From assembly GCA_963921425.1 (NCBI GenBank), contig OY992832.1, positions 6,076,001 to 6,140,000 of the forward strand: 64,000 nucleotides of DNA. The letters run 5' to 3'. This DNA is from Dryas octopetala. Lineage: Eukaryota > Streptophyta > Magnoliopsida > Rosales > Rosaceae. The notes beneath the pieces are model-generated. The model saw nothing but the letters and a program-made list of their open reading frames with translations, searched no databases and was not told the DNA's origin. Every line of letters begins with the position of its first letter. Positions within the stretch are counted from its first letter, which is position 1. The translations under genes were made by a program, and so were the position numbers. Below, piece by piece: positions 33,798-46,901 of this stretch.

Positions 33798-34849
33798 TGT
33801 TTGTGGGAAAATCCACATAGATCCGAACAGCCAATCACGGCTCGACACGTGGCTGGTCAACATCCATCTCGGAGTTGGCTCTCAGTGGTCAAACTTTGAC
33901 CTCCACGTCATCACCACTCAGCACCGCCTCTGCCAGCTCGGACCGGATCTCCATGCCAGGTCCTCCATGTTCGGTCCGAGCCGAACCAATGATCTTCCAA
34001 AGGATTGAGTGTCCATCTTCCCACGGTCATCCCGGTTCGGCTCGGCCCGGCACCGAAGTGACCTCCTTTCGAGTTCTGACGTCAGCTAATTAAAGCTTGG
34101 AGGGCCCCCTGTTTCTATGTTCGGCTCGGTCCGGGATCCCATGCCCGATCCGATCACACAGACTTCATGCACACGCATAAGGATAGAAGTTCGGTTCGGC
34201 TCGGCTCTCCACCATCATTCCAGGGAAGATCACGCTGGGACGAACCGCCACACTTGAATGCACCTGACACAATCTTCTGACAGACAGAATATCCAGTCTG
34301 CATTCATGACTACTGAAGCAGTTTGCCTGAACCTTCCACCCTTGCATTTAATGAAGCATTCAATGCAACATTAAATGCTGAGGAAGTAAGCAGCTGAACA
34401 TGCAACTAGGTCTGGCCAGGTGCATGGATCTCTGGCAACCATTCATTCACATGCAGGTAACTTATTCATTAAGTCTTCCTTTGCCTATATAAGGTACCAC
34501 ATATGCACAAAATGAGGATCTAGCAATCTATGCAAAAAACACTTACACAAAAATTCCCATCCACAAAAGAGCCTACCCGACTTGCTGAGAATAACCCAGA
34601 ACATTTGCCTTGTTCTTCCCATTCTCCCAAGTTCATCCTTTGTCCTTCCTCACCCACCATCAAACACAATCACTGACTTCATCATCGGAGTGTGTTTGGC
34701 TGGTACCACACCGGTCCATCTCCTTTGATCTTGTTTCTCTTGCAGGAAGATCCTAATCAACATCCACATCGACATCCAGCAGGACTTCGGATCAGCCAAG
34801 TCATCATTTCTACGTTGTTGCATCTGCCTTACGAGAATTTGCATCAACA
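33798..34849 (+). mobile_element. Solo LTR, gypsy-type (1052 bp)
   Basis: Begins TGTTTGTGGG and ends GCATCAACA, flanked by a 5-bp duplication CATCC (33793-33797 and 34850-34854). An internal TATA (GCCTATATAAGG, about 34484-34495) and the motif ACTTCATCATCGGAGTGTG at 34677, followed by GGTACCACACCGGTCC, are typical of plant gypsy LTR R/U5 regions. No internal domain or second LTR is present, so it arose by LTR-LTR recombination. GC-rich relative to its surroundings. Confidence 0.85.
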
Positions 34850-34854
34850 CATCC

Positions 34855-37800
34855 TCTAATTAATTGCCGAACTTATATACCTGTAGTTTTAATTAGCTCG
34901 CTTGGATGCGCACGTGAAACAAAACAATATCTTCATTGAAAAGTTTGAAAAGAATTAAATTTATTAGAAAGGTTTCTAAATATAAGATGGAAGATTCAGA
35001 GCATGTTCTCAATACATCTTTTTCTAGCTTCTAGCTAGCCACTTGTAATGTCCACTTCATTGCTTTCAGGACCAGCCATATAGATGGCCGGATATATGGA
35101 CCTAATTAATAATATATAAAAGTTGATTTTGTTCCCCGTAGAAACTCGAGGATGCATTCATCAATTCAACTACAATACTACTTGTGATATATAATATTGG
35201 AAATATATATATATATATTTTTATTCATTTTGCGTATATATAATATATATATGGTATGTATATGTATGTGTTACATGTGTATGTGTATGTGTTCTCACTA
35301 GCTTGTGATGTCAAATGTCAAATACATATTCTTAATTTTTTTCAACTCAACTCAATTCTCATATTTATTCTTATATTCTATTGCAAAATTCCAAATCCAA
35401 TCTCAATATGTGTGGCTTCTTTAATTTCCATGGAACAAATTAAGTAGAGGATCTTCCAAAGTAGAAAATGACGCCATATATATATATTCAGTAATATTAT
35501 ATGCATGCGGAAGCTCGAGGCTGCCACTTAATTTGTTCTTTTTGCACGCCATTATTTCGACATGCGTTTTCTTGAATACTAGATCGATGCAATTCCATTA
35601 ATCCGAAGGAATAAAAAAAATAAAAAATACCAGGTTGATGCTCAGCTTGTTGGACCCAGCCTATGTTTTCATTGTAACGGGCCTAACGGCCTTTGAATGA
35701 GTTTTTCACTTTCAACCACCCAAAGGATTCTTAATTAATTAAGTTGGGCCATATCCAATCTCAAGTTCTCAACTTTCCACAAAGCCCAAATATGATTTCA
35801 TCGTATGATGGAGGCTTAGAATGCCAGTACAGTTATTATTATTTCAAATTTAATATAAAACACCAAATAATTAAGATAAGACAATGTAGTTGAGACATGA
35901 TTATTGATAAAGTATAAACCTAGCTACTTTTCAGAAATTGGATGCATGCACTTTTGCGATATATGATGCATGTGATCGAATCCGGATTCCCTGGACGAAC
36001 AGATAAAAAGCAAAATGCAATTCACAAGCAGCTCATGCCCTCATGCCTAGAATTTCAAAATTAGCTACACACACGTATATATGGCAGCAGCCTCTCCCTC
36101 CCGGCCGTACCCCTTGAGAGAGAGATGTCAATGCAAAGTTGCAAACACAAATGGACACAGAAATTGGATTGGAACCCGAGCTTTATATATATTTTTTTTC
36201 TTTTTGGGTAAACCGATCCAGCTTTTAAATTAAAGATGAAAAATATCTCAAAATAATTAAGGAGACCAGATCACATATGATAAGGGCCTCTTTAATCAGC
36301 CCCTAAAAGATAGCCAATTAATTAATATTAATTAGCTATATTAAGAGTCATTAGAGTCGTATTCATTATTTGACACTGCATATATGATATATGCTAAAAT
36401 CCAAAATGTGTTTTTGCCTTTTCGTTTAGTGCCTGTGGTGGGCATGGCATGCCTAGCTAGCTGTACACGAAGAATGAGAGATATAATTGAGAAGTCGATG
36501 GACATGTCTTTTTACACAGTAGAGGCAAAGGACAATGCTAAATTGGAATTTACTAGTATGCACAAGGAAATGAGCCAAGCATCCTCTGTTTGCATGCATC
36601 TAACGTTGTTCATTCATTATATTATATATACAAAATTATCTGTGTAACATGAGTCTCTTTATGACCCCTACTTAACGTTGCATTACATGCTTCCGCTTGA
36701 TTAAAGTGAATAATTAATGTATATAGCTAGTTAATATATTTTTATATATGTTATTGGAAATTAAGGGGAATGATTAGTGACCCCTACTTAAGGGGAAAGA
36801 ACGAGATAAAGAATAAAACAGAATTTGTAGTGTCAGAGCATGTGAGCTATGGCCAATAGTAAGCATGCAATATAAGCCGGCCAGCCCTGCAGCAATGGCA
36901 CTGCTGCACTAATTATAATACATGATATTGTATATAGGAGCAGGGGAGACAAACCGAAACCAAATGAGAGCCCGTGAAACAGTACTGTACAGATTCATAT
37001 ATGTAATGCATGCATGTCTCTATTGTCTACAGTACTGTACAGATTCATATATGTGTTTGGCTTAGTGATTGTTGACTGCCTCAGTCATCTCTGACAGATC
37101 AAACCCATATGCAAACTTTGAACAGTAGCTAGCTAGCAATTACCAAAAGTGACCCAATTAAAACAACTTTATATTCCACTATAACACTCCCTTTTCGTTT
37201 CAGTAATTTGGAATATCTGCTCCCATTCCCATGTACATTATACATATCATGTCTAGCACTTAGCTAGCTTAGCTATTCCCCACCTGCCTCCTCTGCACCT
37301 CTTAACTCTTTCAATCCCAACAGTGAACAGTTTGTCTTAATGCTCAGGTCTTGGCCTTTTCCTTCATTTCCCACCCTAGCTACCTAGCTTCATTAATCAA
37401 TCAAGTGTTCAACATTTTAATTACTACATTATATCCATGTTGCATAGCAGAAATGCATGTTTGGAATGACCCTGTTGTCATTTTAATTTCTCTAGTACGT
37501 TTTAAACATATCCATGTTGCTAATTAAAATTTCTGTCTTGCAACTGATAAATTAGGCCCTTTAATTTTTCTTAAACAGGTTACGGATTCAAGTCCTATGT
37601 ATTTACTAAATCAAAGGCAGGACTATCTGCAAAAGTTTCAATGCGGGCAAAACCAATTTATATTCAGTCGTTGGCTTGTGGGTACAGGACATATATATAG
37701 ATAGGCAGTAATGTGATCAATTTTGGTTGGTTGCAAATTGTCCTATCCAATCTGAAAAGACCAATGTATGATTGTCACATGTAAAACTAGAATTCATTCT

Positions 37801-38137
37801 CCACACACAGAGTGTGCATATATGGAAACGCCAATTTTGTATTGACAAATGATTCAATATATACTGGTATGGATGGCACCCTTGCTTTTTCCATTTTTCT
37901 TAAGATCTATTAATTTTGATAAATATGCAGTTCGCATTTTTTCCAATTCACATAAAACAAGATGATATATATATTTCTTATAGTTTGGGAAATCGAGATT
38001 CTAAAACATAAAAACATATATACCCACTAATTAATTAAAGCTAGCTGCTCTCTTTATCCTCTAGCTCTTGGCAATCTAGCTAGGAAAGGCAGGCCAACCC
38101 ACACAATATATAAACCCATGTCCTCCTCTTCCTACAC
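34855..38137. other. Intergenic, no gene recognised
   Basis: AT-rich, upstream of the bHLH-like gene. The open frame at 36384-36647 has no family features. Contains the exact 26-bp repeat listed separately. Confidence 0.35.
36979..37054. repeat. Exact 26-bp direct repeat, period 50 bp
   Basis: ACAGTACTGTACAGATTC followed by ATATATGT occurs at 36979-37004 and again at 37029-37054 with no mismatch. The unit contains the palindrome GTACTGTAC. Confidence 0.85.
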
Positions 38138-38144
38138 TATAAAA
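38138..38144 (+). promoter_or_regulatory. TATA box of the bHLH-like gene
   Basis: TATAAAA, 69 bp before the chosen ATG, following a pyrimidine run. Confidence 0.55.
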
Positions 38145-38212
38145 CCCACTCTACAAAATCGCCTTAAATCTCACTCTACATGCAATTAAAAGTTACAAAC
38201 ATACTGAGAGAT

Positions 38213-38935
38213 ATGGTTTCTTTGGTGCGGAAGAGAATAGCATTGCGCCGAAAGCTTCAAATTCTGAGGACCCTTACCAAGTCCAAATCTGTACGCACTG
38301 CAAAAAAACTTAAATACCATCTGCTTGATTTTCTTATAGATAGGTACTGCACTCTCTTGTGCTGCTAATTAACCTTTTTGATTAAATTGGTTGTTGTATA
38401 TATGTTTTTATAAAGGTCAAGAAGAGCGCCATTCTCATGGATGCTTTTCTGCACATTCACTTGCTGAAACTCAAGCTTCAAGCAGTCCAAAGAGACTACT
38501 TACAGCTCATGACTATCAAAACACACTACTTAAATTACCTAATCAAACATTTTCATGTGCCTAAGGTACTCTCTCTCTCTTTCTTTGTTTTCTTTTTTAA
38601 ACTAGAGCAAGTTCTTAACGTTTTGGTCAGCGTATAATATTGTGGATAGATGCATGGATGGACAGGAAGTGAAGGTAGAGAAGATTGAGGGAGGGTTTCT
38701 TGTTAGGGTGACCTGTGAGAAAGCAGGGGACACTCTGGTTTCAATTTTGCAGGCTTTTGAAGAAATGGGTCTTAATGTTGTGCAAGCTAGAGTTTCATGC
38801 AGCAATTCTTTTTCTATGGAAGCCATTGCAGCTCATACTCACGTAGCTGAAAATCAAAACCAGCACCACCTGGATGTGAGAGATGTCACGCAAGCAATTG
38901 TCAGGGCCACCACTACCAGCAAGCAAGATATATGA
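38213..38935 (+). CDS. Small bHLH-like protein with C-terminal ACT-type domain
   Basis: Three exons: 38213-38290 (26 codons, donor GTACGC), 38416-38565 (50 codons, acceptor AAAG, donor GTACTC) and 38666-38935. All junctions are phase 0, giving 165 aa. The N-terminus (MVSLVRKRIALRRKLQILR, then TKSKSVKKSAILMDAFLHI) is a bHLH-like basic/helix region with the loop at SKSVKKS, lacking the usual His-Glu-Arg DNA-contact set. The second helix continues LLKLKLQAVQRDYLQL. The C-terminus (VKVEKIEGGFLVRVTCEKAG, LQAFEEMGLNVVQARVSC) is an ACT-like dimerisation fold, as in SCREAM/bHLH35-related small proteins (Arabidopsis At1g29270, At2g40435, At3g56220 type). Probably a nuclear partner of other bHLH factors rather than a strong DNA binder. 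An in-frame ATG at 38180 would add 11 residues but lies too near the predicted transcription start. Confidence 0.82.
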
Positions 38936-40096
38936 AATTAAAAGGGACGCATGAATTAATTAATATGCTTGAATTTGTAGTTCCCCATCAACTGCTTCAT
39001 AATAACTCTTAGTTTGCTCATCATAAATCCAATGAAGATATTAACTAATGCGTATCCCGAGCAGTATGTAGTATATATGTATTTGTGTCACTTGCACTTT
39101 GAATAGAAAAAGCTATTGAAGTGGGGTATCTGAATTGAAAATGAGATCAAACATTGAAAATTCACTGTTTCTGTCCAATTTTGGATTTCTTAATAGCCTA
39201 ATATAGTTAGTAAAATTAATATTACAACATGACATGCCAAATATTTAGTACGAGAATATCACCCCATATATATTGGTAAACTAAATTTTTAGAGTAACAC
39301 AATTTCAAGAACTCTACTCTGACTATGTTATTCTTGAAAGGCCTTCGGCCCAGAAAATTGGAAAAGAACAAGCCCATTAATTTGAAAGTTTTTTTTTTTT
39401 TTTTGCTATAGCATTAATTTGAAAGTTGTGTAACCTAACCTCCGATCAATCTTGGCTTGCAACAGCCCAATCCAAAAAATATATATATTAATAATAAGTA
39501 AATATTTTATTCATTATTTATTATTAGAGTAATAGTACTTCCAGCTCACCTGTAACGACATTACTTCATATCGTTATGTGCAAAATATACATCATTATTT
39601 GTCTCACTATGCAACTCCTTTTTTCCATTCTCTCCCCTCTCATTTTGAGACCTGTTTTCAATTTATTATAATAATAATAACCAGTAGAAACCGAAGGACC
39701 AGATTCTTTTTGTTTTCTTTGGGCCTTAAAAGTATTTAATTGGGCGTTTTCTCAGAAGGCCTAGGCGAATCATCTGCTTTATTTAATTGTGCTGCCTTTT
39801 GTCTGGGTCGGCCCTATTTTTGAAGAGGTAAATAGATGATGGTAGTTACTGTTGGAGAATGGGTAATTGGGTATGCAGGAAGAAGCCCATTAAGGATGGG
39901 TAAATCTATCTTAAGTTTAAACCAAAAATAAAAAATAAATAACTCGAGTATAAACATGAATTCCAAACATTCTAAGTTAAAATTGATTCTGGGTGGCCCT
40001 TGATTCTAGAACATTTTGTAAAGAAAAAATAAATTTCCTTATGTGGCGAATATATATGACTTATCTCTCATAACACGCATATAAAACACTTCTTAA
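38936..40096. other. Intergenic, no gene recognised
   Basis: 3' flank of the bHLH-like gene and AT-rich DNA with homopolymer runs. Confidence 0.35.
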
Positions 40097-40771
40097 GGCT
40101 TTCTATAACAACAGCCAAAAAGGTAAGTTAAAACCCATTTTGGGTATTTTATGGCTTTATTGAACACCAATGGGTCAGAAAAAGTAACCCAAATACACCT
40201 AATATCCAAACGAGAAACCCAAATTTGGGATACCCTGAAACCCAAACCCAAAAGCTGACATGGCCCAGCACATGGGTGAGACATTCTTTTTGAATTTTTT
40301 AAGGGTTGAGATATGTGGCCCGTTGCAAATCAACAGCCCAAATTATGCCATTATTTATTTTTTTATTCATTAAAAATTCATAAAAAAATTTAAAAAATGT
40401 TAGAAAAATCGGAAAAAAATTTTAGAAAATTTTAAAAAATTTTCCATAATTTTATAACGGCTAGTAAATAAAAATTTCTATATATACCTCATTCTTCTTA
40501 TTATTTTCTTCACATCTTTCTCTCTTTTACACAACAATTTCAATATTTATAATCATTTTATATTAATATTAGTATCATTTTAAATAACTAATTAAAATAT
40601 TCATAATTATATAATATTCATAATTATAAAAGTTTATAAACTTTAAATTAACATGCACTTAATTAAATTTTTACATAAGTTAAATGCGTAGAAAATATTG
40701 AAATCCAAACCCAAATTTTGGACACTTTTTTGTGGTAAAAATGGATTTGGGTTTTATTGTTGTAGAAGGCC
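40097..40771. mobile_element. Tourist-like (PIF/Harbinger) MITE, 675 bp
   Basis: TAA target duplication at 40094-40096 and 40772-40774. Ends GGCTTTCTATAACAACA and TGTTGTAGAAGGCC are inverted copies with two mismatches; the AACCCAAA-type subterminal motifs also mirror each other. No transposase. Confidence 0.75.
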
Positions 40772-40774
40772 TAA

Positions 40775-42664
40775 GAAGAATATTACAGATAGCTATGCAT
40801 ATAATAACTTTTTCATTCCTCAATTTTTGTCCAAAAATCTACCCTGTTTAGTAGAGAATATTCGCAATTTTCCTTGGAAGCCAATCCAATACATTACAAA
40901 CAGTCATATTGGAACATGTGACATGCATGTGCAAGGCTTTACTGGCTTATCCATCAATAGTATGCATCTATTGTAAATGTCGAAACGACTTTCTATTACA
41001 CCCCTATTGATAATTACACAAGGCCTGCAGCTTGACCATCAATTATTAGTTTATCAAAGTGATGTGACCCATTTGATGACGAAATGCTGGGTTTTTCTTA
41101 CAAAAAAAAAAAGAAATGCAGTTTGAGATATTTCCTTTAGAAGTACACAGGGGGCCACTTTCATAGTTCCATGTTAAAGCTTTCACTCAAATCGGTCAAA
41201 TAGGATTATTTCTCACTTCCCAAGAACATTAACATATACATAGTCTTTTTGTCTACTTTTTTTCCTTTATTTTTTTGTGAATTATTGTCGTGATCATACA
41301 GTGAGTATTACAATATATAATTTGCAACAAAAATAAATTAAGTATTACAATATAATTTAAATGTTTGTTGTGGGATCTGTAAATAATTGAAGAGTTATAT
41401 TCTAACCAACTCTAGTCCAAAAAAGAGCAAAAGATGTCACTCCCACAAACCAAAAATCAGACAAAGCTAAAGTCAACCAATTAGTGCATGTACCTTCCAT
41501 CGTATGTGGAAGTACTCCCAAAATAAATTTGTCCCATTAGACATTTTTGGAGCAGCAACTAGCTAGGAACCCCATTTTTGATTTGCAGAGTAAATTGATG
41601 TCAAGTACGTCTCAAAATAAAACTGTTTATCATACATTTACTACTATATTATAAAACTAACAAGCTAGTTATTAATCTAATAGTAATTTTTTTCACAAAA
41701 TGAAAAACTCGAATACCAACTAGTTAATTAGGTATGTGCATTCCATTTTGGCCTGGACTAAAGAAGGTGAATCCACCTCGTACGTACCCAACTCTTATTA
41801 ATGGAGATGGTTGTGATCGAGTTGTGTGACCCCAAGAGCATTACACGGATTAGGACAACATGTGGGTTACATTCCATTGATCATGGCTGAAAGTCTGGGA
41901 TCATAAAGGTAGCTTTTAATAAATATGCCACTTGTATATAGCTCACCAGATATGGCTCCATCTATTGTAGTCATAAATTTGAACATATAATAAATATATA
42001 TATATACACATGCTTTCTTAATATTCATACATGTCGTGCACAAAAAGTATGCGTTTGGCTCTTTGGGAAGAGATTTCTCAAGGAGTTTAAAAATGTGAAT
42101 GAGGAAGGCATTAGGATGTTTCCTATCCTTGAAAATATAGTTGCGAGCTGTGACTTTGTGAAGGGTTGATTAAAGCAATGAAAAGATATGTATAATATAA
42201 TGGATGCAGTGGGTGAGTCAATATTAAAATAAATTATAATTAATATAAAACTAAAATAAAAGTGGGGTAGTGGCCGGCTAGGGTTATAAATATATAAATT
42301 ATGTATATATATATACAATGAATTTACAAAGAATATTATAATACTCACATTAATTGCTTCACGGCATCCATGAGGTCTAGAAGACTATGGCTTAGTTTGA
42401 TATTTTTGATGTCACATAAATTGCCCAATTGGCAATTTCCATCCCTTTACCTTCGGGAGAGGGACGGAGACTGCTGAAATTCTAACTGACTTGGTCAAAT
42501 TCTGTGGCTCCTCTAAAATTTGGAACCATGCCTGCAGAAGCCACTTTCTATAAGTTATCAATCCAAAATCTCATCATATTATTATTGGTTTATTTTGCCT
42601 TGAGTCATGGGTCATGACCCTGAAAAATACTATACTAAATGTAAACGTATGACTGATTAACTTA

Positions 42665-42695
<31 letters not shown>
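40775..42695. other. Intergenic, no gene recognised
   Basis: AT-rich; no supported ORF or RNA. Confidence 0.35.
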
Positions 42696-43094
42696 GGAGT
42701 GCTCTAAAATTAACTGGTTAGCAAGTTAATAAGAAGCTAACTATGCTTTTAGGGTTACCACATAACTAATCTCATAATCCGAGCCGTTCATTTTTTATAC
42801 CATACTTCAAAGATCATTATTGCAAAAAATCAACTAAATCGGAAATCATTTAGTCATTTAATTGTGATCAAATAAATAGACGATCACTAATTTCAATAAA
42901 AACATATAAATAGTTGTTATTATAATCAAATGACTAAATGACTTTCGATTTTAGAAATTTTTTACAGAGATGATCTTTGAAGTAGGGTCTAAAAAATAAA
43001 CGGTTTAGATTTTGAGATTACATTATGCGGTGGGCCCAACAAGGTGGTTAGTTTTGTATTAACTTGCTAATTAGTTAACTTTAGAGCATTTTTG
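42696..43094. mobile_element. MITE with long inverted ends (about 400 bp)
   Basis: The left end reads TGCTCTAAAATTAACTGG then TTAGCAAGTTAAT. The right end reads ATTAACTTGCTAATTAG then TTAACTTTAGAGCA, its inverted copy. The inner part also mirrors (AAAGATCATTATTGCAAAAA against ACAGAGATGATCTTTG). The element sits inside a TATATA run, so a TA duplication cannot be resolved. Confidence 0.75.
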
Positions 43095-44652
43095 TATATA
43101 TATATGGTTATTCTCCACCTTTTGGTTTTACTCTATGTCTATGGCACCCCAAAACAAATTTCCTGTATTCTGATCTTTGGGGTTTGGGTTGCTCTAGAGG
43201 TTTTGGGCTGTTTTGCTAGAAAAAAAAAAAAAAGAATTAAACTTTCCGATAATTCCTTTTCAATAGTTTTGGAAATTATGAACATAAATTCGATCTGGCC
43301 GGTTTAGGTTTGTTTTTTCTCCATAACCAAAAAGAAAATGAGAATAAATTTTAGTAAACGTCATTTAGGGATTGGTTAAGCTAGCTAGCTAGCTATTAAA
43401 AAAAGTTAGTAAAGAATAGCTGTATTTGACTAATTTAAATAATTAAAGAATAGTTTATTGGAATCAGATAGGGGTAAGAGGCAAAGAGCCCTGAAAGAAA
43501 GGAATATGAAAAACAAAATTGATGAGATAATCATGGTTATAAAATATAATATATGTACGTCATTAGAGAAATTAATGTAAGCCGATAAATTAACATTATC
43601 ATGATCGTATCATTTGTATAATCATTTTCATAAATCATACATGATACATACCATCTTTCTCCTTGTATCTTGATTGGGGTTAAAAGTCCATGTGAACTAA
43701 TTCGAACTGGGTCTCCATTGAATATTCGAGCCAGGAGAGAACAAATTTAATATACTTGTTTATCATTAATTGGAAAGGAGTAGGTTTTTGGCAGACTCGC
43801 AAAATAATAGACTAACATTTACAACAAACAATTAATGTAACTAAATTGCAAGATCGAGAACCTTAACATATGCTTTCATACTGTGAATTTGTGCTATTGG
43901 TTGATCGAGTTGATTATTGTCTTAATGTGTATTTCACTGACAAGATTAATTTAGAAACAAGAGTCGAAATGTAGCTCTTTTTGTGGAGAATCTAAAGTGT
44001 CTTTAGTTGATCTGAAAGAGTTTTGGTTTTAAGATCAAATAAGAATGTAACAAAATTATGATTGTGGTTTCACAATAAAATCGTAGTTAGGTAAAATTGA
44101 AGGAATTTCGATTTGGTTTGTAATTTTGAAATCGTGTGTGTGTGTACAGACACATATAATATGTTAGCAGGGTTTCATGGTATGGACTTTTCTTTATGAG
44201 TGGGGGAGTGGGGTATTAAACATTGAGATAAAGACCGAAAAGGGTTATCACCAAAAAAAAGACCCAAAAGGGTGACGTGAATAGAAATTGAAAAGAGAGA
44301 GGGGTCTCTTTCAAATTGCAAAATGTGATTCGTTTGGCCAAAAAAAAGAAGGAAAATGGGATATAATTTGAGAAATCCATTATTGGGGTTTAGAAAACAA
44401 ATTTGGTTGCACACTTGCACTTGCACGTCCTTGAATAAACTAATGAAACAAACAGCCCATTTGTCAATGTGGCGGCCAATTTTTAAAGGACCCACCTCCA
44501 TTTCTACACCTCCCCTCCCTCCCTCCATTTGTTTCTTCTTCCCATCAAACCCAAACCCAAACTCAAACCCTCTCTCTCTCTCTCACAAATCTCCATCTCT
44601 CTCTCTCTCTCTCTGTGCGCTGCTAATTAAGCAAGCAGCCACTTTGTGTTAT
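43095..44652. other. Intergenic and WRKY promoter/5' leader
   Basis: AT-rich to about 44440, then C/T-rich with (CT)n runs at 44569-44584 and 44597-44613, typical of a plant 5' leader. No further gene seen. Confidence 0.4.
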
Positions 44653-44775
44653 ATGCAAGCTTCATCATCATCATCAGCACATCCAAACCACCAAATTCAG
44701 CACTTACAAGTTCCAATTAAGCATGGACTCTACATTCTTCAACAACAGCAACAGCAACAAACACTTTATGAGTGA
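44653..44775 (+). CDS. Upstream ORF (40 codons) overlapping the WRKY start
   Basis: Begins MQASSSSSAHPNHQIQ, runs through a Gln stretch and ends at TGA 44773-44775, 50 bp past the WRKY ATG in another frame. If the transcript starts in the C/T-rich leader, ribosomes reading this ORF would miss the WRKY start, which suggests translational repression. Product function unlikely. Confidence 0.45.
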   Translation: MQASSSSSAHPNHQIQHLQVPIKHGLYILQQQQQQQTLYE

Positions 44776-45775
44776 TCAAGAAGAGAATGACAACAATACT
44801 ACCAGTTCCACCCCAGAAAATAGCTCAGACTCTCCTCCACCTTGTACCACCGCTTTCAACGACGTCTACTCCTCCAACTCCAAGACCAACAACAACAACA
44901 ATATCACTTCCACCTCCTCCCCCAAGAAAAGGTTCGTTTCAATTCACAAACCCCATATATCTAATTATTCACTCCATGCACCAATGTTAATTCATAATGG
45001 GTAACTGAAATTAATTCATATATTAATGTTACAGTGGTAGGCGAGCCATACAGAAACGAGTGGTGTCAATACCCATCAAAGGTGACAGCAACACGAATAC
45101 TCCACCACCCTCCGATTCTTGGGCTTGGAGGAAGTACGGCCAGAAACCCATCAAAGGTTCACCTTACCCCAGGTACTCGATCAACTACCAATCAGTCAAT
45201 TTACAATAAATCAACAACCCCTATTGGGGTTCTTAATTTACCTTAATCTCTTGGGCCTACTCTGATCAATTTGGTTACGAAATGATATATGGAGCAGAGG
45301 GTATTACAGGTGCAGTAGCTCAAAGGGATGCCCAGCCAGGAAACAAGTAGAGAGAAGCCGCATGGACCCCACCATGCTCGTCATCACCTACTCCGCCGAC
45401 CACAACCACCCTTGGCCCGCTTCCCGCAACCACCACCACAACAACTCCAAACCCGGCACCAGCAGCACCAAACCCGAAACCCCCGCCGAGGAGCCCCACC
45501 CCCAGCCCGAGAGCTTCGCGGATCTCGGCGCCGACGACTGTTCTCTTATTGCCAACGACGACTTTGGCTGGTTCGCGGACATGGAAACGACGTCGTCCAC
45601 GGTGCTCGAGAGCCCCATTTTTGCGGAGGACAGCGCTGACGTGGCGGCGGCCATGGTGTTCCCCATGCAGGAAGAGGACGAGTCGCTCTTCGCCGATCTG
45701 GGCGAGCTGCCCGAGTGCTCGCTTGTGTTTCGGCACCGTGGTGTCGGAGTGGGACCACAAGTTCAGATCTGTTGA
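44723..45775 (+). CDS. WRKY transcription factor, group IIe (WRKY65/69-like)
   Basis: Three exons: 44723-44931, 45035-45172 and 45298-45775, 274 aa. The N-terminus is Asn/Ser-rich ([20 protein letters not shown]). A basic stretch [19 protein letters not shown] precedes the WRKY domain. WRKYGQK is at about residues 101-107, followed by [20 protein letters not shown] and a C-x5-C-x23-H-x-H zinc finger ending DHNHPW. The intron falls after the Pro codon of YPRGYYR, the usual position for groups IIc-III. The C-terminus is acidic ([27 protein letters not shown]), a likely activation region. Binds W-boxes (TTGACY) in the nucleus. The third exon is GC-rich, so long antisense frames there are shadows. 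Confidence 0.92.
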
Positions 45776-46901
45776 CACGTGTCCCCTTCTCATATCCAAA
45801 GCCTCCACTTTTTCTTTGTCTTTTGGTCATTTGCAATTTACACGCCACCATTTTCCCTCTCTCTCTCTCTCCGCGTACATACGAGTTTTGTGTTGTGTCA
45901 TTCAGCGAGAGGTTGGAAGGGAGTATCATGCGCCCTAAGATACCCAAACTTTTCCTTTTTTATTTTTTTAACATTTTCCTAATTTTAATTTTTCTTTTTT
46001 AGTAATAAAAATTTTAATTTTAAATTTTATTATCTTTGCCTTGATTTTAGCTTAGAGATGAATAAACAAAGTGCCCAATCTGGATCTGTCCTGATGTGGG
46101 TGTAATTAGCATACTTGGCCGTCTGTTTTCAGTTTTTTGTGCATAGAATATTTTCAAGTGGGGCTCACCAATCAATTATTGGTACAAGATTACCATTAAA
46201 AAATATCTAATTTATATATGCAAATCAAACGTTGATGACATAATTAATTTTGTAGTACTTGTTCATACCATGCCCTACTGGCTGCTAGCCTGCTACATTT
46301 TATATATTTTTTTCAATATATAATAGCACATTAGTTTTGTACAAAATTGACCTATATAGCATAATTTTAAGCTGTGAATGGGTGGTGGCAATGTTTAAAA
46401 ATTTTGTTTACAAACTATTATGCATCATACTGTTTGATATATTATGTTATTATATTTTTAATTTATATGCGGTTCAAATCAAAATTTAAGACTTTAATTA
46501 TTTAAGGAAAAACTTTTCTTATTATATCCTATGGATGCATAAAAATTAAAGAGCTTTGTTTTGGTTTACTTTTGAGTCAATAAAGATAAAGAGGTTAATG
46601 TACGGCAATTGGTTATAGTTATGACATGCATGGTCCTTAGTCTTCAACGGTATTTGTATTAGGTATATGTTTCTCTTGTCTTCTCATACTCAAATTGTAA
46701 GTAACATGTCGATTAAAGCTTAATTTTGAGTCTATTTGTGTAATAGAGGATTAGGGAGATCAAATATGAAACTTGATCCAATTCATTACTCAGACTGTTA
46801 GCTAGGACTTGGATAGTTGCCAATTTTATTATTTATTAATTATGGAAAATAAAATAATAAAAAAAACCATTGATAATCACATGGCCATTGGCTTCCTCTT
46901 T

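Noticed and set aside
33990..34010. CCAAAGGATTGAG as another miR399-like site
   Set aside because: Lacks the rest of the mature sequence and any partner arm; lies in the solo LTR.
45320..45947. Antisense frames opposite the third WRKY exon
   Set aside because: Shadows of the GC-rich WRKY coding exon, whose sense frame has the conserved domain.
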